Assembly: GCF_005484805.1 (NCBI RefSeq)
Contig: NZ_CP039432.1
Span: forward strand, 2,852,001-2,916,000
DNA from: Rhodococcus sp. SGAir0479
GTDB lineage: Bacteria; Actinomycetota; Actinomycetes; Mycobacteriales; Mycobacteriaceae
DNA length: 64,000 nt
Direction: 5' to 3'
Below the pieces are notes generated by a model. It searched no databases, was not told the DNA's origin, and worked only from the letters and a program-made list of their open reading frames with translations. This document shows positions 56,801 to 64,000 of the stretch, in pieces. The position numbers were made by a program, and so were the translations under genes. The stretch's first letter is position 1; every line of letters starts with the position of its first letter.

Positions 56801-57830
56801 CCACCGTGACCGAGTCCAGCCCGCCGTCGGTGATCGCGCCGCTGTCACCGTCCAGGATCCCGCCGTCCACCACGACGACGAACTGCGCCACGCCCGCCGT
56901 GGGCGGAGCGCTGCGGGAGAACCGTCCGCGCATCGAGAAGTGCTGCCCGAGTGACGATTCGAGCTCGAGCGCGGATCCGTACACCATCCGGGCCGTCCCC
57001 ACCCCGTCGCGGGTGTCCGGGTGCTGCGCGTGCGGTAGCCACTTGACCCACTCCCACTCGGACGCGGTGTCGGGTCCGCACACCACCGCGACGCGAACGT
57101 GATCGGGGCCGTGGAAGGTGCACAGTTGCACCAGCATCGACCGGACGAGCCCGCGTGCGTCGGACCGGTCGCCGTCGATCGAGACGGCCGCGAACCCGCG
57201 CAGCGAGACCGCGGTGGGCAGGTCCGCGACCACCGAGTGCGCGCGCACGAACCGCCGCAACGACACCGCGGAGACGGGCTCGAGGTCCTCGACCGGTCCG
57301 GTCTCCGGCGGGACCAGTCGGGTCGCGAGTCGCTGACTGCCCCGGCCGACGCGGACGTGGCAGTAATCGGGGTCGGCGGTCCGGCGTTCCCACATGCGGA
57401 CCGTCCCGGCGAGGGTCCACAGCGCGCCGGGGTCCGGGTGACTCCACTCGAGCGCGGTGCGCTGGTCCCGGCCGGTCTCGATCGCGTCGCGGCGCAACTG
57501 GTCGAGGTAGCGCAGGTAGTCCTTGCGATCCTCGTCGGCCTCCGCCGCTTTGGCGCCCCCGCCCCGCCCGCCGCCGACCAGCATTCCGAGCATCGACACC
57601 ATCATCATGACCGGGAACAGCAACGACATCGGGTTGCTCGCCATGCCCGACGTGAACATCAGCGCGACCATGCCCACCATCGCCGCGACCATCACGAGTG
57701 GGAGCAGCTTGGTGAACAGGCTCCCGGGCGTGACCCGGGGGATCTCGGGCGGCGTCTGGAGCCCGACCTCGCCACCCGGTGTACGCGGAGCCTCCCGGCG
57801 CGCCCGGCGCACGAAATGCACGGTCCCCAT
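53823..57830 (-). CDS. eccC4: ESX-4 ATPase EccC4
   Basis: A 1335-residue FtsK/SpoIIIE-type motor, one continuous polypeptide. Two membrane helices at about 40-60 and 68-88, then three ATPase domains: D1 GATGSGKSE (482-490) with Walker B Asp595-Glu596; D2 GGPQSGKST (836-844) with Walker B ending Asp949-Gly; D3 GDSASGKTT (1135-1143) with Asp1232-Asp1233. D1 is the main catalytic domain in known EccC proteins, D3 binds the substrate signal; the D2 Walker B lacks a Glu/Asp. The N-terminus PGGEVGLQTPPEIPR is diagnostic. ATG at 57830 is preceded by GGGGGTG; first gene of its operon, divergent from eccD4. Confidence 0.95.
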   Translation of the reverse strand: MGTVHFVRRARREAPRTPGGEVGLQTPPEIPRVTPGSLFTKLLPLVMVAAMVGMVALMFTSGMASNPMSLLFPVMMMVSMLGMLVGGGRGGGAKAAEADEDRKDYLRYLDQLRRDAIETGRDQRTALEWSHPDPGALWTLAGTVRMWERRTADPDYCHVRVGRGSQRLATRLVPPETGPVEDLEPVSAVSLRRFVRAHSVVADLPTAVSLRGFAAVSIDGDRSDARGLVRSMLVQLCTFHGPDHVRVAVVCGPDTASEWEWVKWLPHAQHPDTRDGVGTARMVYGSALELESSLGQHFSMRGRFSRSAPPTAGVAQFVVVVDGGILDGDSGAITDGGLDSVTVVDLSGYCPRLAATRGLQLVTSDGALGARSGAGTETFATADVLTVRDATSAARRLAPYRIAPRTATEPGSEDGAPVAAGWSRLLGLGDVGAFDPARAWMPRHGRDRLRVPIGVGVDGSPVELDLKEAAENGMGPHGLCIGATGSGKSEFLRTLVLGLLATHSPEALNLVLVDFKGGATFLGLDDAPHVAAVITNLAEELAMVDRMKDALAGEMNRRQELLRAAGNFANVTEYERARSAGADLAPLPALFIVVDEFSELLSQQPEFADLFVAIGRLGRSLHMHLLLASQRLEEGKLRGLDSHLSYRIGLKTFSANESRTVLGVPDAYHLPASPGAGYLKCDSAEIVRFQASYVSGPYETESGHRSTEGAAPDVDLRPRAFTATPVSVPAIEQQVRPLEPEPAPAPEADTDPRSVLEVLVHRIRGRGPAAHEVWLPPLDAAPALDRIVPASALTGPVPAVSTLRAPIGVVDRPFDQRRDLLVADLAGSTGNVAVVGGPQSGKSTLLRTLIMSMAVGHSPQQVQFYCLDFGGGTLSGLAGLPHVGAVANRLDVDLVRRTVAEMTTLARQRERRFRELGIESMAQFRQLRGDGADGPAADDRFGDVFLVVDGWPSIRQDFEALEPQITALAGHGLSFGVHVVLATPRWADIRPALKDQLGTRIELRLGDPTDSDVGRAKAMLVPGGRPGRGITREGLHLLVALPRLDGASRTDDLGAAVAGAVEHLAVVRPGPPAPAVRMLPDRIPRDRLLAVTAGQRLGAGEPDAACLAVPIGIDEAELAPVYLDFADQPHFLVFGDSASGKTTLLRGICAGLMESNTPRQAKLIIGDYRRTMLGVVEGDHLAGYAASATTLATMMTDLAGILASRMPGPDTTQQQLRERSWWSGPEIYVVVDDYDLVATSSGNPLTPLLDYLAHAQDLGLHLIVARRSGGASRALYEPVIARMRDLVPAGLVLSGSRDEGNLIGTVRPSEMPPGRGTFVSRRGTSLVQLAWLPSL

Positions 57831-58045
57831 TGCTGCCACCCCCACAAGAACGCCGGTCACTCCCCCGGGCGGCCGCGTGGACCGCACCGAGTTGCCCCCC
57901 ACAGGCTTCGAACTCGCGAAACGCAACCTACCGCACGATCCCGTCACCGCACTCGTTGGAGGTCTGTCCGGGGAAGCCGGTAAAGTGCCGGTGATTCGAA
58001 GCGAGGGGCGCGGGTGGGGACCGGCGCCGCGGAAGATCCGGGGGG

Positions 58046-59521
58046 ATGATCGTGACGGTTGTCGATACCGAACGTGCAGTGAGCGGCGACGCGCGGCCAC
58101 GCGGTCCGGCCGATCTCGTCAGGCTCACGGTGCTGGCGCCGCACACGCAGATCGACCTCGCGTTGCCGCACTCCGTACCCGTGGATCTCCTGATCCCCGG
58201 CATCGCCGATCTGGTCCGAAAGCACAGCGCGGCCAACGATTTCGATGCCGCTCGGGAGCCCACGGAACCGGTCCGCTGGGCCCTGTCGCGGGTGGGGGCA
58301 CCACCGCTCGATCCGTCGTTGAGCCTGCGGGACCACGGCGTACTCGACGGTGAGCTGCTCGTCTTCGACGACGTCGCCGCCAGTCCCCCGCCGCCGCTGT
58401 TCGACGACATCATGTACAACGTGGCCGTCGCCGAGACGGGGCACGCGCACCCGTGGAATCCGCGTACGGCTCGACTGACCGGCTCCGTACTCGCCGTGGC
58501 CGCCTCCGTGTCCGCCTCGCTCGCGCTGGCGCAGGTCGACGGTACGGTCGCGGCACTCGTCGCGGCGGGTTGCGCATTGCTGGCGCTCGTGGCACTTCTC
58601 GTCGCCTGCGCCGTCGTGACCCGGGTGTACGGCGACGCCGGCACCGGGGTCACCCTCGGCTCGGCAGCCCTGCCGCTCGCCTTCGTCGCGGGCGTGCAAC
58701 TCGTGCCGGGCGAGCGCGGCGCACCGCACCTCCTGCTGGGGCTCGTGGCTTTCGGTGCCGCGGCGGTGCTGGCGTTACGCGCGTCGGGAACGGGACAGGC
58801 AGTGTTCGGCGGCGCGGTCACCGTGTCGCTGTTCGGGGCGGCGGCGGCGTCGGGCGCGACACTCACCGATCAGCCGGTGCGGACGGTCGGCGCGCTGCTG
58901 GCCGGCGCGGCTCTCGTCGGGCTCGCCTGCGCACCCCGCGTCGCGATCATGCTCGCGAAGCTTCCGTTGCCGCCCGTCCCGGCGCCGGGGACGCCCGTCG
59001 ATCCCGCCGAGGACGACCCCGACGACTCCCGCCGCCTGCCGTCGTTCGAATCGGTCGCGGCGCGCGCGGACCGGGCCCGCCGACTCCTCACCGGTCTGGT
59101 CTCGGCCACGACCCTGCTCATCGGGTTCGGCGTCCTCGCCGCGGCATACCCGCAGTCCGGCACCGGAATCTACTGGCCGGGTACGGCTTTGGCCGTCGCG
59201 GCGGCGACCGTGCTGATGTTCCGCGGCCGCACCTACACGGCGGCGCAGCAGGCCGTCCCGCTCGTCGGGGGTGGCGGCGCGATTCTCGTGCTCCTCTGCG
59301 CGATGACGGCGGTGGCGGTGCCCTCCGCGGCGTTCGGGGTGTTCGCCGTGGCAGCCTCGACCGTCGTCGCGGCGCTGGTTCTCGGTATCACCGCTCCGCG
59401 CACGGCCTTCTCCCCCGTGCAGCGCCGCGCCGCCGAACTCGTCGACTACGCCGCGATCGCGAGTGTGGTACCGCTGGCGTGCTGGGTGTCCGGCCTGTTC
59501 GCGGCTGTCCGCGGGCTGTGA
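58046..59521 (+). CDS. eccD4: ESX-4 membrane channel protein EccD4
   Basis: A 491-residue membrane protein: a ubiquitin-like cytosolic domain (about 20-118: VRLTVLAPHTQIDLALPHSVPV) that contacts EccC, then about eleven membrane helices from 140 to the end. EccD dimers form most of the type VII membrane pore. The ATG at 58046 directly follows GGGGGG; a GTG two codons later (58052) would have better spacing. It is the first gene of eccD4-mycP4, divergent from eccC4 across 215 bp that must hold both promoters. Confidence 0.93.
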   Translation: MIVTVVDTERAVSGDARPRGPADLVRLTVLAPHTQIDLALPHSVPVDLLIPGIADLVRKHSAANDFDAAREPTEPVRWALSRVGAPPLDPSLSLRDHGVLDGELLVFDDVAASPPPPLFDDIMYNVAVAETGHAHPWNPRTARLTGSVLAVAASVSASLALAQVDGTVAALVAAGCALLALVALLVACAVVTRVYGDAGTGVTLGSAALPLAFVAGVQLVPGERGAPHLLLGLVAFGAAAVLALRASGTGQAVFGGAVTVSLFGAAAASGATLTDQPVRTVGALLAGAALVGLACAPRVAIMLAKLPLPPVPAPGTPVDPAEDDPDDSRRLPSFESVAARADRARRLLTGLVSATTLLIGFGVLAAAYPQSGTGIYWPGTALAVAAATVLMFRGRTYTAAQQAVPLVGGGGAILVLLCAMTAVAVPSAAFGVFAVAASTVVAALVLGITAPRTAFSPVQRRAAELVDYAAIASVVPLACWVSGLFAAVRGL

Positions 59522-60906
59522 GCGCCCCGGCACTGCGCGCGCTGCGTGCCGGTCTGGCAGCGGCGGTCGTCGTCCTGACGGCGTCACTCGGGGCGGGAGT
59601 GGCCGGCGGCGCCGTCCCGCCGCCCGTCGATCCCGGTCGGCTGCCGCCACCCACGCGCCCGGCGCCGTTGGCTCCCACCGAGCAGCGCAATGCGTGTGCG
59701 GTCACCGAGCCGATGCCCGACAGTCCCGACGTCCCGCTCCCGCAGCGCACCATGGATTTCACGTCGGTGTGGCCGCTGTCGCGCGGGCAGGGTCAGACCG
59801 TCGCGGTGATCGACACCGGCGTCACGCGTCATCCGCGGCTGCCCGGCCTGACGGCGGGCGGCGACTACGTCTCCGACGGGGACGGTATCGGCGACTGCGA
59901 CGCGCACGGCACGGTTGTCGCGGGGCTCATCGCCGCGGGGCCGGTTGCCGGTTCCGGATTCGCGGGTGGGGCCCCGGACGCGCGGATCGTCACGATCCGG
60001 CAGTCCAGCGCGAACTTCTCCGAGAGTCGGCGCCGGGACGACCCGAACGACGTGCAGAACTCCACCGGCTACGGCAACACCCAGACGATGGCGATGGCCG
60101 TCCGACAGGCCGCGGATCTGGGGGCCACCGTCATCAACATCTCCGAGGTGGCGTGCCGGTCGGCGGCGGACGGGATCGGCGACGGATCACTCGGTGCCGC
60201 GGTGCAGTATGCGGCCACCGTGCGCGACGCCGTGGTGGTCGCGGCCGCCGGAAACTATCGCTCCGGAGGGTGCACGGTGCAGAACCCGCCGCGCGATCCC
60301 GTGAATCCCGCAGCGGACCCGTGGGATTCGGTGGCGATGATCGCGACCCCGGCCTGGTACGACGACTACGTGCTCACGGTCGGATCGGTGAACCCCGACG
60401 GTTCCGCGTCGGAGTTCAGCCTCGGCGGACCGTGGGTCGACGTCGCCGCGCCCGGCACAGGGATCGTCTCGCTCAGTCCCGACGGGCGGGGGCAGACCCG
60501 GAGTTGGACGACGGGGCAGGGCGAGCAGCGGTCCTTCGACGGGACGAGTTTCGCGGCGCCGCTCGTGTCGGCGACCGCTGCGCTGGTGCGCGCCCGGCAT
60601 CCGCAGCTGACGGCTCGGGAGGTGATCGAACGGATCGAGTCCACCGCGCACGCCCCGGCCGAGGGGTGGAATCCGTTCGTCGGGCACGGGGTGGTCGACC
60701 CTGCGGCGGCGCTGACGGCCGATCTGCCGCTCCGGCCGGTCACGACGGCAACCGCGCAGTCGGTACCGATCCCTGCGCCGACGCCCGACCCGACGCCGGA
60801 CACGCGACCGCGCACGGTGGCGCTGTCCGCGACGGCGGGCGTCGTCGTGGTGTCGGTGGTCGGGGTGGCCCTCACGGAGGCACTGCGGCGGCGCCGCACG
60901 GGGTGA
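59518..60906 (+). CDS. mycP4: Mycosin MycP4, subtilisin-like protease of ESX-4
   Basis: A 462-residue mycosin. Signal sequence (1-32), catalytic triad Asp99 (VIDTG), His130 (DAHGTVVAG) and Ser344 (DGTSFAAP), oxyanion Asn246 (AAGN), a Pro-rich linker (about 405-432) and a C-terminal membrane helix (about 434-455), so the protease faces outside. Four Cys (60, 127, 213, 252) allow two disulfides typical of mycosins. GTG at 59518 overlaps the eccD4 stop by 4 bp. Mycosins stabilise the type VII complex. A longer open frame through eccD4 is antisense-free but not coding. Confidence 0.94.
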   Translation: MSAPALRALRAGLAAAVVVLTASLGAGVAGGAVPPPVDPGRLPPPTRPAPLAPTEQRNACAVTEPMPDSPDVPLPQRTMDFTSVWPLSRGQGQTVAVIDTGVTRHPRLPGLTAGGDYVSDGDGIGDCDAHGTVVAGLIAAGPVAGSGFAGGAPDARIVTIRQSSANFSESRRRDDPNDVQNSTGYGNTQTMAMAVRQAADLGATVINISEVACRSAADGIGDGSLGAAVQYAATVRDAVVVAAAGNYRSGGCTVQNPPRDPVNPAADPWDSVAMIATPAWYDDYVLTVGSVNPDGSASEFSLGGPWVDVAAPGTGIVSLSPDGRGQTRSWTTGQGEQRSFDGTSFAAPLVSATAALVRARHPQLTAREVIERIESTAHAPAEGWNPFVGHGVVDPAAALTADLPLRPVTTATAQSVPIPAPTPDPTPDTRPRTVALSATAGVVVVSVVGVALTEALRRRRTG

Positions 60907-60922
60907 CCGCGGCGGCTGCGGG

Positions 60923-62398
60923 CTAGTTTCCGGATGCGACGGGCGCGGCGTTGTCGTCGGATGCCACGCCGTCGTGCGCGACGAGTGCCTCGGGCCGTCC
61001 GAGTACGGGCCCGGGCGCGAGGAGTTCGACCATGCGCCAGGGCGCCGGGGATCCTGCCCCGTCGAATCCGAGTGCCTTGGCGGCGTCGGGGTTTCCGACG
61101 CCGTACCGGACACCGGTGTCGGCCACGAAGAACAGCCCGCCCTTGCGGGAGCTTCCGGTTTCGAGTCCGGTCGTCTGCACGAGTCCGCCACTGCCCGGGC
61201 GGACGTACACGGTGTCGGCGTTGTCGCCGCCGCCGTCGGCCTGCGCGAGACGGACCGGGCGCCCGTCCTCGGGGATGGGCAGCGCGCGGCCGGCCGACAC
61301 GGTCAGTTCGGCATCGACGCGCCCCGACTCGTCGCCCTCGGCAGACGTTTTCGGGGTCCACGTGAGGCAGCCGACCGGTTCGTCAGGGGCGTCGACGATG
61401 CGGGGCGGGGCACTGGGGAAGGAGTCGACGTCCAGTTCGTGCGCGGTGGGTGCCTGCGCGAGCGCGTCCGGGGCGACCGCCGGCACCTCGGACAGTCCCT
61501 GGGAGTCGGAGAACTGCACGAGGACGGCGGTCGCTTCGCTGACTTCCTGTACGCCGCCGCGCAGCACCACGTAGTAGCGGGTGTCGTCACCGCGCTTGAC
61601 CTTGACGACGGATCCGACTGTGCGTCCGGCGATCTCGTAGGGTGGCACCGTTCCGACGTCCGGTATCCGGGGCGCCTCGATCGGCACCGTCTCGGGTACG
61701 GCGTCGAGCAGTCCCCGGCTGATCGGACGTGCCTGGGCGCCCTCGAGTCCGAGCGCCCGAGTGACGGCCCGATCGGCGAGGTCCACCGGCGCCCGATGCC
61801 CGTCGTAGACGAGGTAGGTCACATCGGAGTGGGCGACGAGCAGGGCCTCCCCGGCACGGAGCGGGCCGACGTGCTCGCTCCACGCGGGCTCGCCGACGAC
61901 GACGGTCGTTGTCGCCGAGCCGGTTCGGTTCGAATCGGCCGTGTCGCACACGGTCCACGGTTGTCCGGCGGCACCGGCACCCGACGGTAGAGCGGACGGC
62001 GCGCCGGGAATCCCGACCAGGGCGCCGCGGGGTCGCGCATCGATCTCGGACTCGGCGACCATCACCGGCTTCGCCGGCTCGCCCACGATCAGTCGCGCCG
62101 ACGCCAGGTTGAGGACCGGGTGGAGGGTGTCGTCGATGTCGACGAACATTGCGCCGGAGTCCTTTCCGACGACGATCGACGCGTTTCCGATCTTGTCCTG
62201 CGGCCGGATCAGCGCGAGCGCAGCGCACGCTGCGAGGCCGAGACACGCGACGACCGCACCCACCGCCAGCGCCCGCGACTGCGAGCGCATGGGGTCGTGC
62301 AGCATCCGCACGTCACGGCGGACGAGTGCGTGCTCCATCCGCCGGACGAGAAACCGGTATCCACTGACCTGCCATCGTGTCGTCGGCTGTGCCGGCAT
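60923..62398 (-). CDS. eccB4: ESX-4 membrane complex protein EccB4
   Basis: A 491-residue protein: short cytosolic N-terminus with the conserved TRWQVSGYRFLVRRMEHALVRRD (7-29), one membrane helix (about 42-63), then a periplasmic domain (about 70-491) of the EccB repeat type, two Cys in the core and a conserved SGRALPIP/PVRLAQ region late. EccB forms the periplasmic part of the complex. GGGGGAGGGG precedes the ATG at 62398. It is convergent with mycP4 (16 bp apart) and divergent from eccE4. Confidence 0.93.
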   Translation of the reverse strand: MPAQPTTRWQVSGYRFLVRRMEHALVRRDVRMLHDPMRSQSRALAVGAVVACLGLAACAALALIRPQDKIGNASIVVGKDSGAMFVDIDDTLHPVLNLASARLIVGEPAKPVMVAESEIDARPRGALVGIPGAPSALPSGAGAAGQPWTVCDTADSNRTGSATTTVVVGEPAWSEHVGPLRAGEALLVAHSDVTYLVYDGHRAPVDLADRAVTRALGLEGAQARPISRGLLDAVPETVPIEAPRIPDVGTVPPYEIAGRTVGSVVKVKRGDDTRYYVVLRGGVQEVSEATAVLVQFSDSQGLSEVPAVAPDALAQAPTAHELDVDSFPSAPPRIVDAPDEPVGCLTWTPKTSAEGDESGRVDAELTVSAGRALPIPEDGRPVRLAQADGGGDNADTVYVRPGSGGLVQTTGLETGSSRKGGLFFVADTGVRYGVGNPDAAKALGFDGAGSPAPWRMVELLAPGPVLGRPEALVAHDGVASDDNAAPVASGN

Positions 62399-62529
62399 GT
62401 CCCCTCCCCCAGGATGCGCACTTTCCCTCCCCCATGAGGCGTGCGCCACGACCCCACACAGTACAGTTCGCGGTGACGCACTCTGCGGCGGACGACGAGT
62501 CCGCCTGGTTCAGGTATCGGGGAGGAACC

Positions 62530-64000
62530 GTGGACCACTTTCGTGCCGGACGCCGTCCGTATCGGGCCGCCGTCACCGTGACCACCGTCGTCGTGGCGCA
62601 ACTGCTGGCGGCCGGGATCTGCCTGCTGGGGTTGTGGGCCGGCCTGCCGCTGTGGGCCGCGGGCCCGCCGGCGCTGGTCGTCGGCGCGGCGATGTTCGTT
62701 CGGATCGGTGGCCGCCCGCCCGTCGCGTGGATGCTGGCCGCGTGGCGGTTCGCGCTCGATCGCCGGCCCGGGATCGGGGAGGGAACCGACTTCCGGGCGC
62801 CCGGCGAGACGGTCGGGCTCCGGTGGATCGACGGCCAGGTCCTCGCGGTCGTCGAGTTGCTGCCGGCTCCGCGGGGCGGTTGGTCCCGCGTCGACCGGGA
62901 CACGTGCGCATCACCGGACCGGGTGCCGCTCGCGGCACTGGCGCGCTGCCTGGAACAGAACGACGTGACCCTCAGCGGCATCGACGTCGTCAGCCACGGC
63001 AGCCGGTCGGTCGCGGGGACTGCGGCCGCCGACGTGTACGACGCACTGGTCGGCCCACTGCCGGCCGCGGCCCGCCGGACCGTGTGGGTGGTGCTGCGCT
63101 TCGATCCGTCGACGAACGGTGCGTCGGTCGCGCGTCGCGGCGGCGGCACGGACGGCGCATCGCGCACGGTTGCCGTCGCCGCCCGCCGGGTGGTGCGCAC
63201 CCTCGCCGACGGCGGGTGTCGCGCCCGGATCCTGTCGGCGGCGGAGATCGAGTCGGCGTGCGCGCGCATCTGCCGCGGCGTCCACCCGGACACGATGCGC
63301 CGGCAGTGGGATCACGTTCCGCTCGCCGGCGCGTTCGACGTCGGCAACGCCGTGGACCCACGCCACCTGTCCCGCGCACTGCTGACCGGGCTGTGGTCGG
63401 TGCCCGGTCTCGCGACGACGACGGCCGTGCGCCTACGTCCGGGCCGCGCCGCGGACGAGGTCCGGGTCGGGGTGTCCTTCCGCCGCACCACACCCGCGGC
63501 GGCGCCGCGCCTGAAGGTGCGCGGCCTGATCTCCGCACAGGGCACGCATCGGGAGTCGCTTCTGGCCCACCTGCCCGCGTCCTCCCCGCATCTCGACGAT
63601 CTCGTCCCGTTCGGCGACATCACGGCCGACCGCCTCGACACCTTCGGTCTGGTGGCGGTGGGGTGTGGACAACTCATCGGTTCCGACGGCGACGGGAAGG
63701 CCGTGACCGCACGGATCGCGGGGCCCGGGGTCACCGAGGTCCACATCGCGGGCGAGCACTACCTGGCGCGGCAGGTCGTCTTCCGTGCGGTCGCGACGGG
63801 CTCCCGGGTCCTCGTCCTGACCGACCGTCCGCACGCCTGGGCGGAATTGGTCGACGCGGTCCGGGCCCCGATGCGCCTGCGCCTGGGCGCCGGGTCGTCC
63901 TGGACCGAAACGGGCTTCGACACCGTCGTCGTCGACGGGGTACCCGTTCCGCCGTCGCGCGCCGGCGTGACCACCGTCCACGTGCACCGCGAGCCCGGCA
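62530..64000 (+). CDS. eccE4: ESX-4 membrane complex protein EccE4, 3' end outside window
   Basis: The first 490 codons of an EccE protein; the end is cut by the window. Two membrane helices (about 17-36 and 39-57), then a cytosolic domain with FVRIGGRPPVAWMLAAWRF and WIDGQVLAVVELLP, the usual EccE start. EccE sits at the rim of the type VII complex. GGAGG lies four bases before the GTG at 62530. An in-frame GTG at 62473, 5 nt after a TACAGT hexamer, would add 19 residues and be leaderless. M. tuberculosis ESX-4 lacks eccE; M. abscessus has it, so this is the full-type ESX-4. Confidence 0.88.
   Translation, partial: MDHFRAGRRPYRAAVTVTTVVVAQLLAAGICLLGLWAGLPLWAAGPPALVVGAAMFVRIGGRPPVAWMLAAWRFALDRRPGIGEGTDFRAPGETVGLRWIDGQVLAVVELLPAPRGGWSRVDRDTCASPDRVPLAALARCLEQNDVTLSGIDVVSHGSRSVAGTAAADVYDALVGPLPAAARRTVWVVLRFDPSTNGASVARRGGGTDGASRTVAVAARRVVRTLADGGCRARILSAAEIESACARICRGVHPDTMRRQWDHVPLAGAFDVGNAVDPRHLSRALLTGLWSVPGLATTTAVRLRPGRAADEVRVGVSFRRTTPAAAPRLKVRGLISAQGTHRESLLAHLPASSPHLDDLVPFGDITADRLDTFGLVAVGCGQLIGSDGDGKAVTARIAGPGVTEVHIAGEHYLARQVVFRAVATGSRVLVLTDRPHAWAELVDAVRAPMRLRLGAGSSWTETGFDTVVVDGVPVPPSRAGVTTVHVHREPG

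Noticed and set aside
58453..59517. Long upstream extension of the mycP4 frame
   Set aside because: The extension overlaps eccD4 in another frame and is Arg/Gly-rich. The signal peptide begins right after the GTG at 59518.

Overview
The window is high-GC DNA (by eye about 70% G+C, codons ending mostly in G or C) from a mycolic-acid actinomycete. The gene order follows the Mycobacterium tuberculosis chromosome from the imuB/imuA' and guaA area through guaB2-guaB3-choD, sigD-rsdA, whiB3, groES-groEL1, the tsaD-rimI-tsaB-tsaE block, alr, nnr, glmS, glmM, rpsI-rplM and the ESX-4 secretion locus. Rhodococcus-type extras (DUF222/HNH nuclease, PspC signalling cluster, rocD next to ESX-4, a full eccE4) point to Rhodococcus or a close relative. 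Genus is inferred from synteny and protein resemblance recalled from memory, not from a search. No tRNA, rRNA, CRISPR array, insertion sequence or prophage gene was seen.

Layout. 1-4.8 kb: sucrase/ferredoxin-like protein (cut by the edge), YdeI-like protein, small membrane protein, alpha/beta hydrolase, and a CPH-type copper P-ATPase behind a copper-type palindromic operator. 4.8-7.3 kb: SOS mutasome genes imuA'-imuB behind a LexA box. 7.3-12.3 kb: a membrane Ser/Thr kinase, then a response regulator/PspC-histidine kinase pair divergent from a PspC protein operon with repeated TCAGGG sites between them. 12.3-18.6 kb: guanine nucleotide genes guaA, guaB3, guaB2 with the GMC oxidoreductase choD inside. 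18.8-24.9 kb: regulatory island: DUF5319, sigD-rsdA, an Rv3415c-like protein, whiB3, and a complete fasciclin lipoprotein-sigK-rskA module. 24.9-27.3 kb: groES-groEL1 under a CIRCE operator.

27.3-35.1 kb is the least conserved part: an EEP-family phosphodiesterase, an SOS-boxed DUF222/HNH nuclease, a hydrolase, a Tat-exported metallophosphatase, a K+ channel and an actin-fold/proline-rich membrane protein. 35.1-42.4 kb is one long minus-strand run with mostly 1-11 bp overlaps: VOC protein, nnr, alr, hydrolase, tsaE, tsaB, rimI, tsaD (t6A tRNA modification plus cell-wall D-alanine supply). 42.5-50.1 kb: a lipid-anchored cupredoxin, glmS, a nucleophile-less hydrolase, a pair of putative type VII substrates, glmM, rpsI and rplM. 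50.3-64 kb: rocD and ESX-4 (esxT, esxU, an Rv3446c-family protein, eccC4, eccD4, mycP4, eccB4, and eccE4 running off the edge).

Cross-cutting observations. At least eight genes carry a TANNNT -10 hexamer ending 6-7 nt before the start codon with no usable ribosome binding site, the layout of leaderless mRNAs. Two near-consensus LexA boxes (imuA' and the HNH gene), a copper operator and a CIRCE element give direct predictions of regulation. The most novel-looking item is the type VII-like pair between glmS and glmM: one member ends with a YxxxD secretion motif, the other has a WXG helix domain followed by five cysteines in strict alternation.
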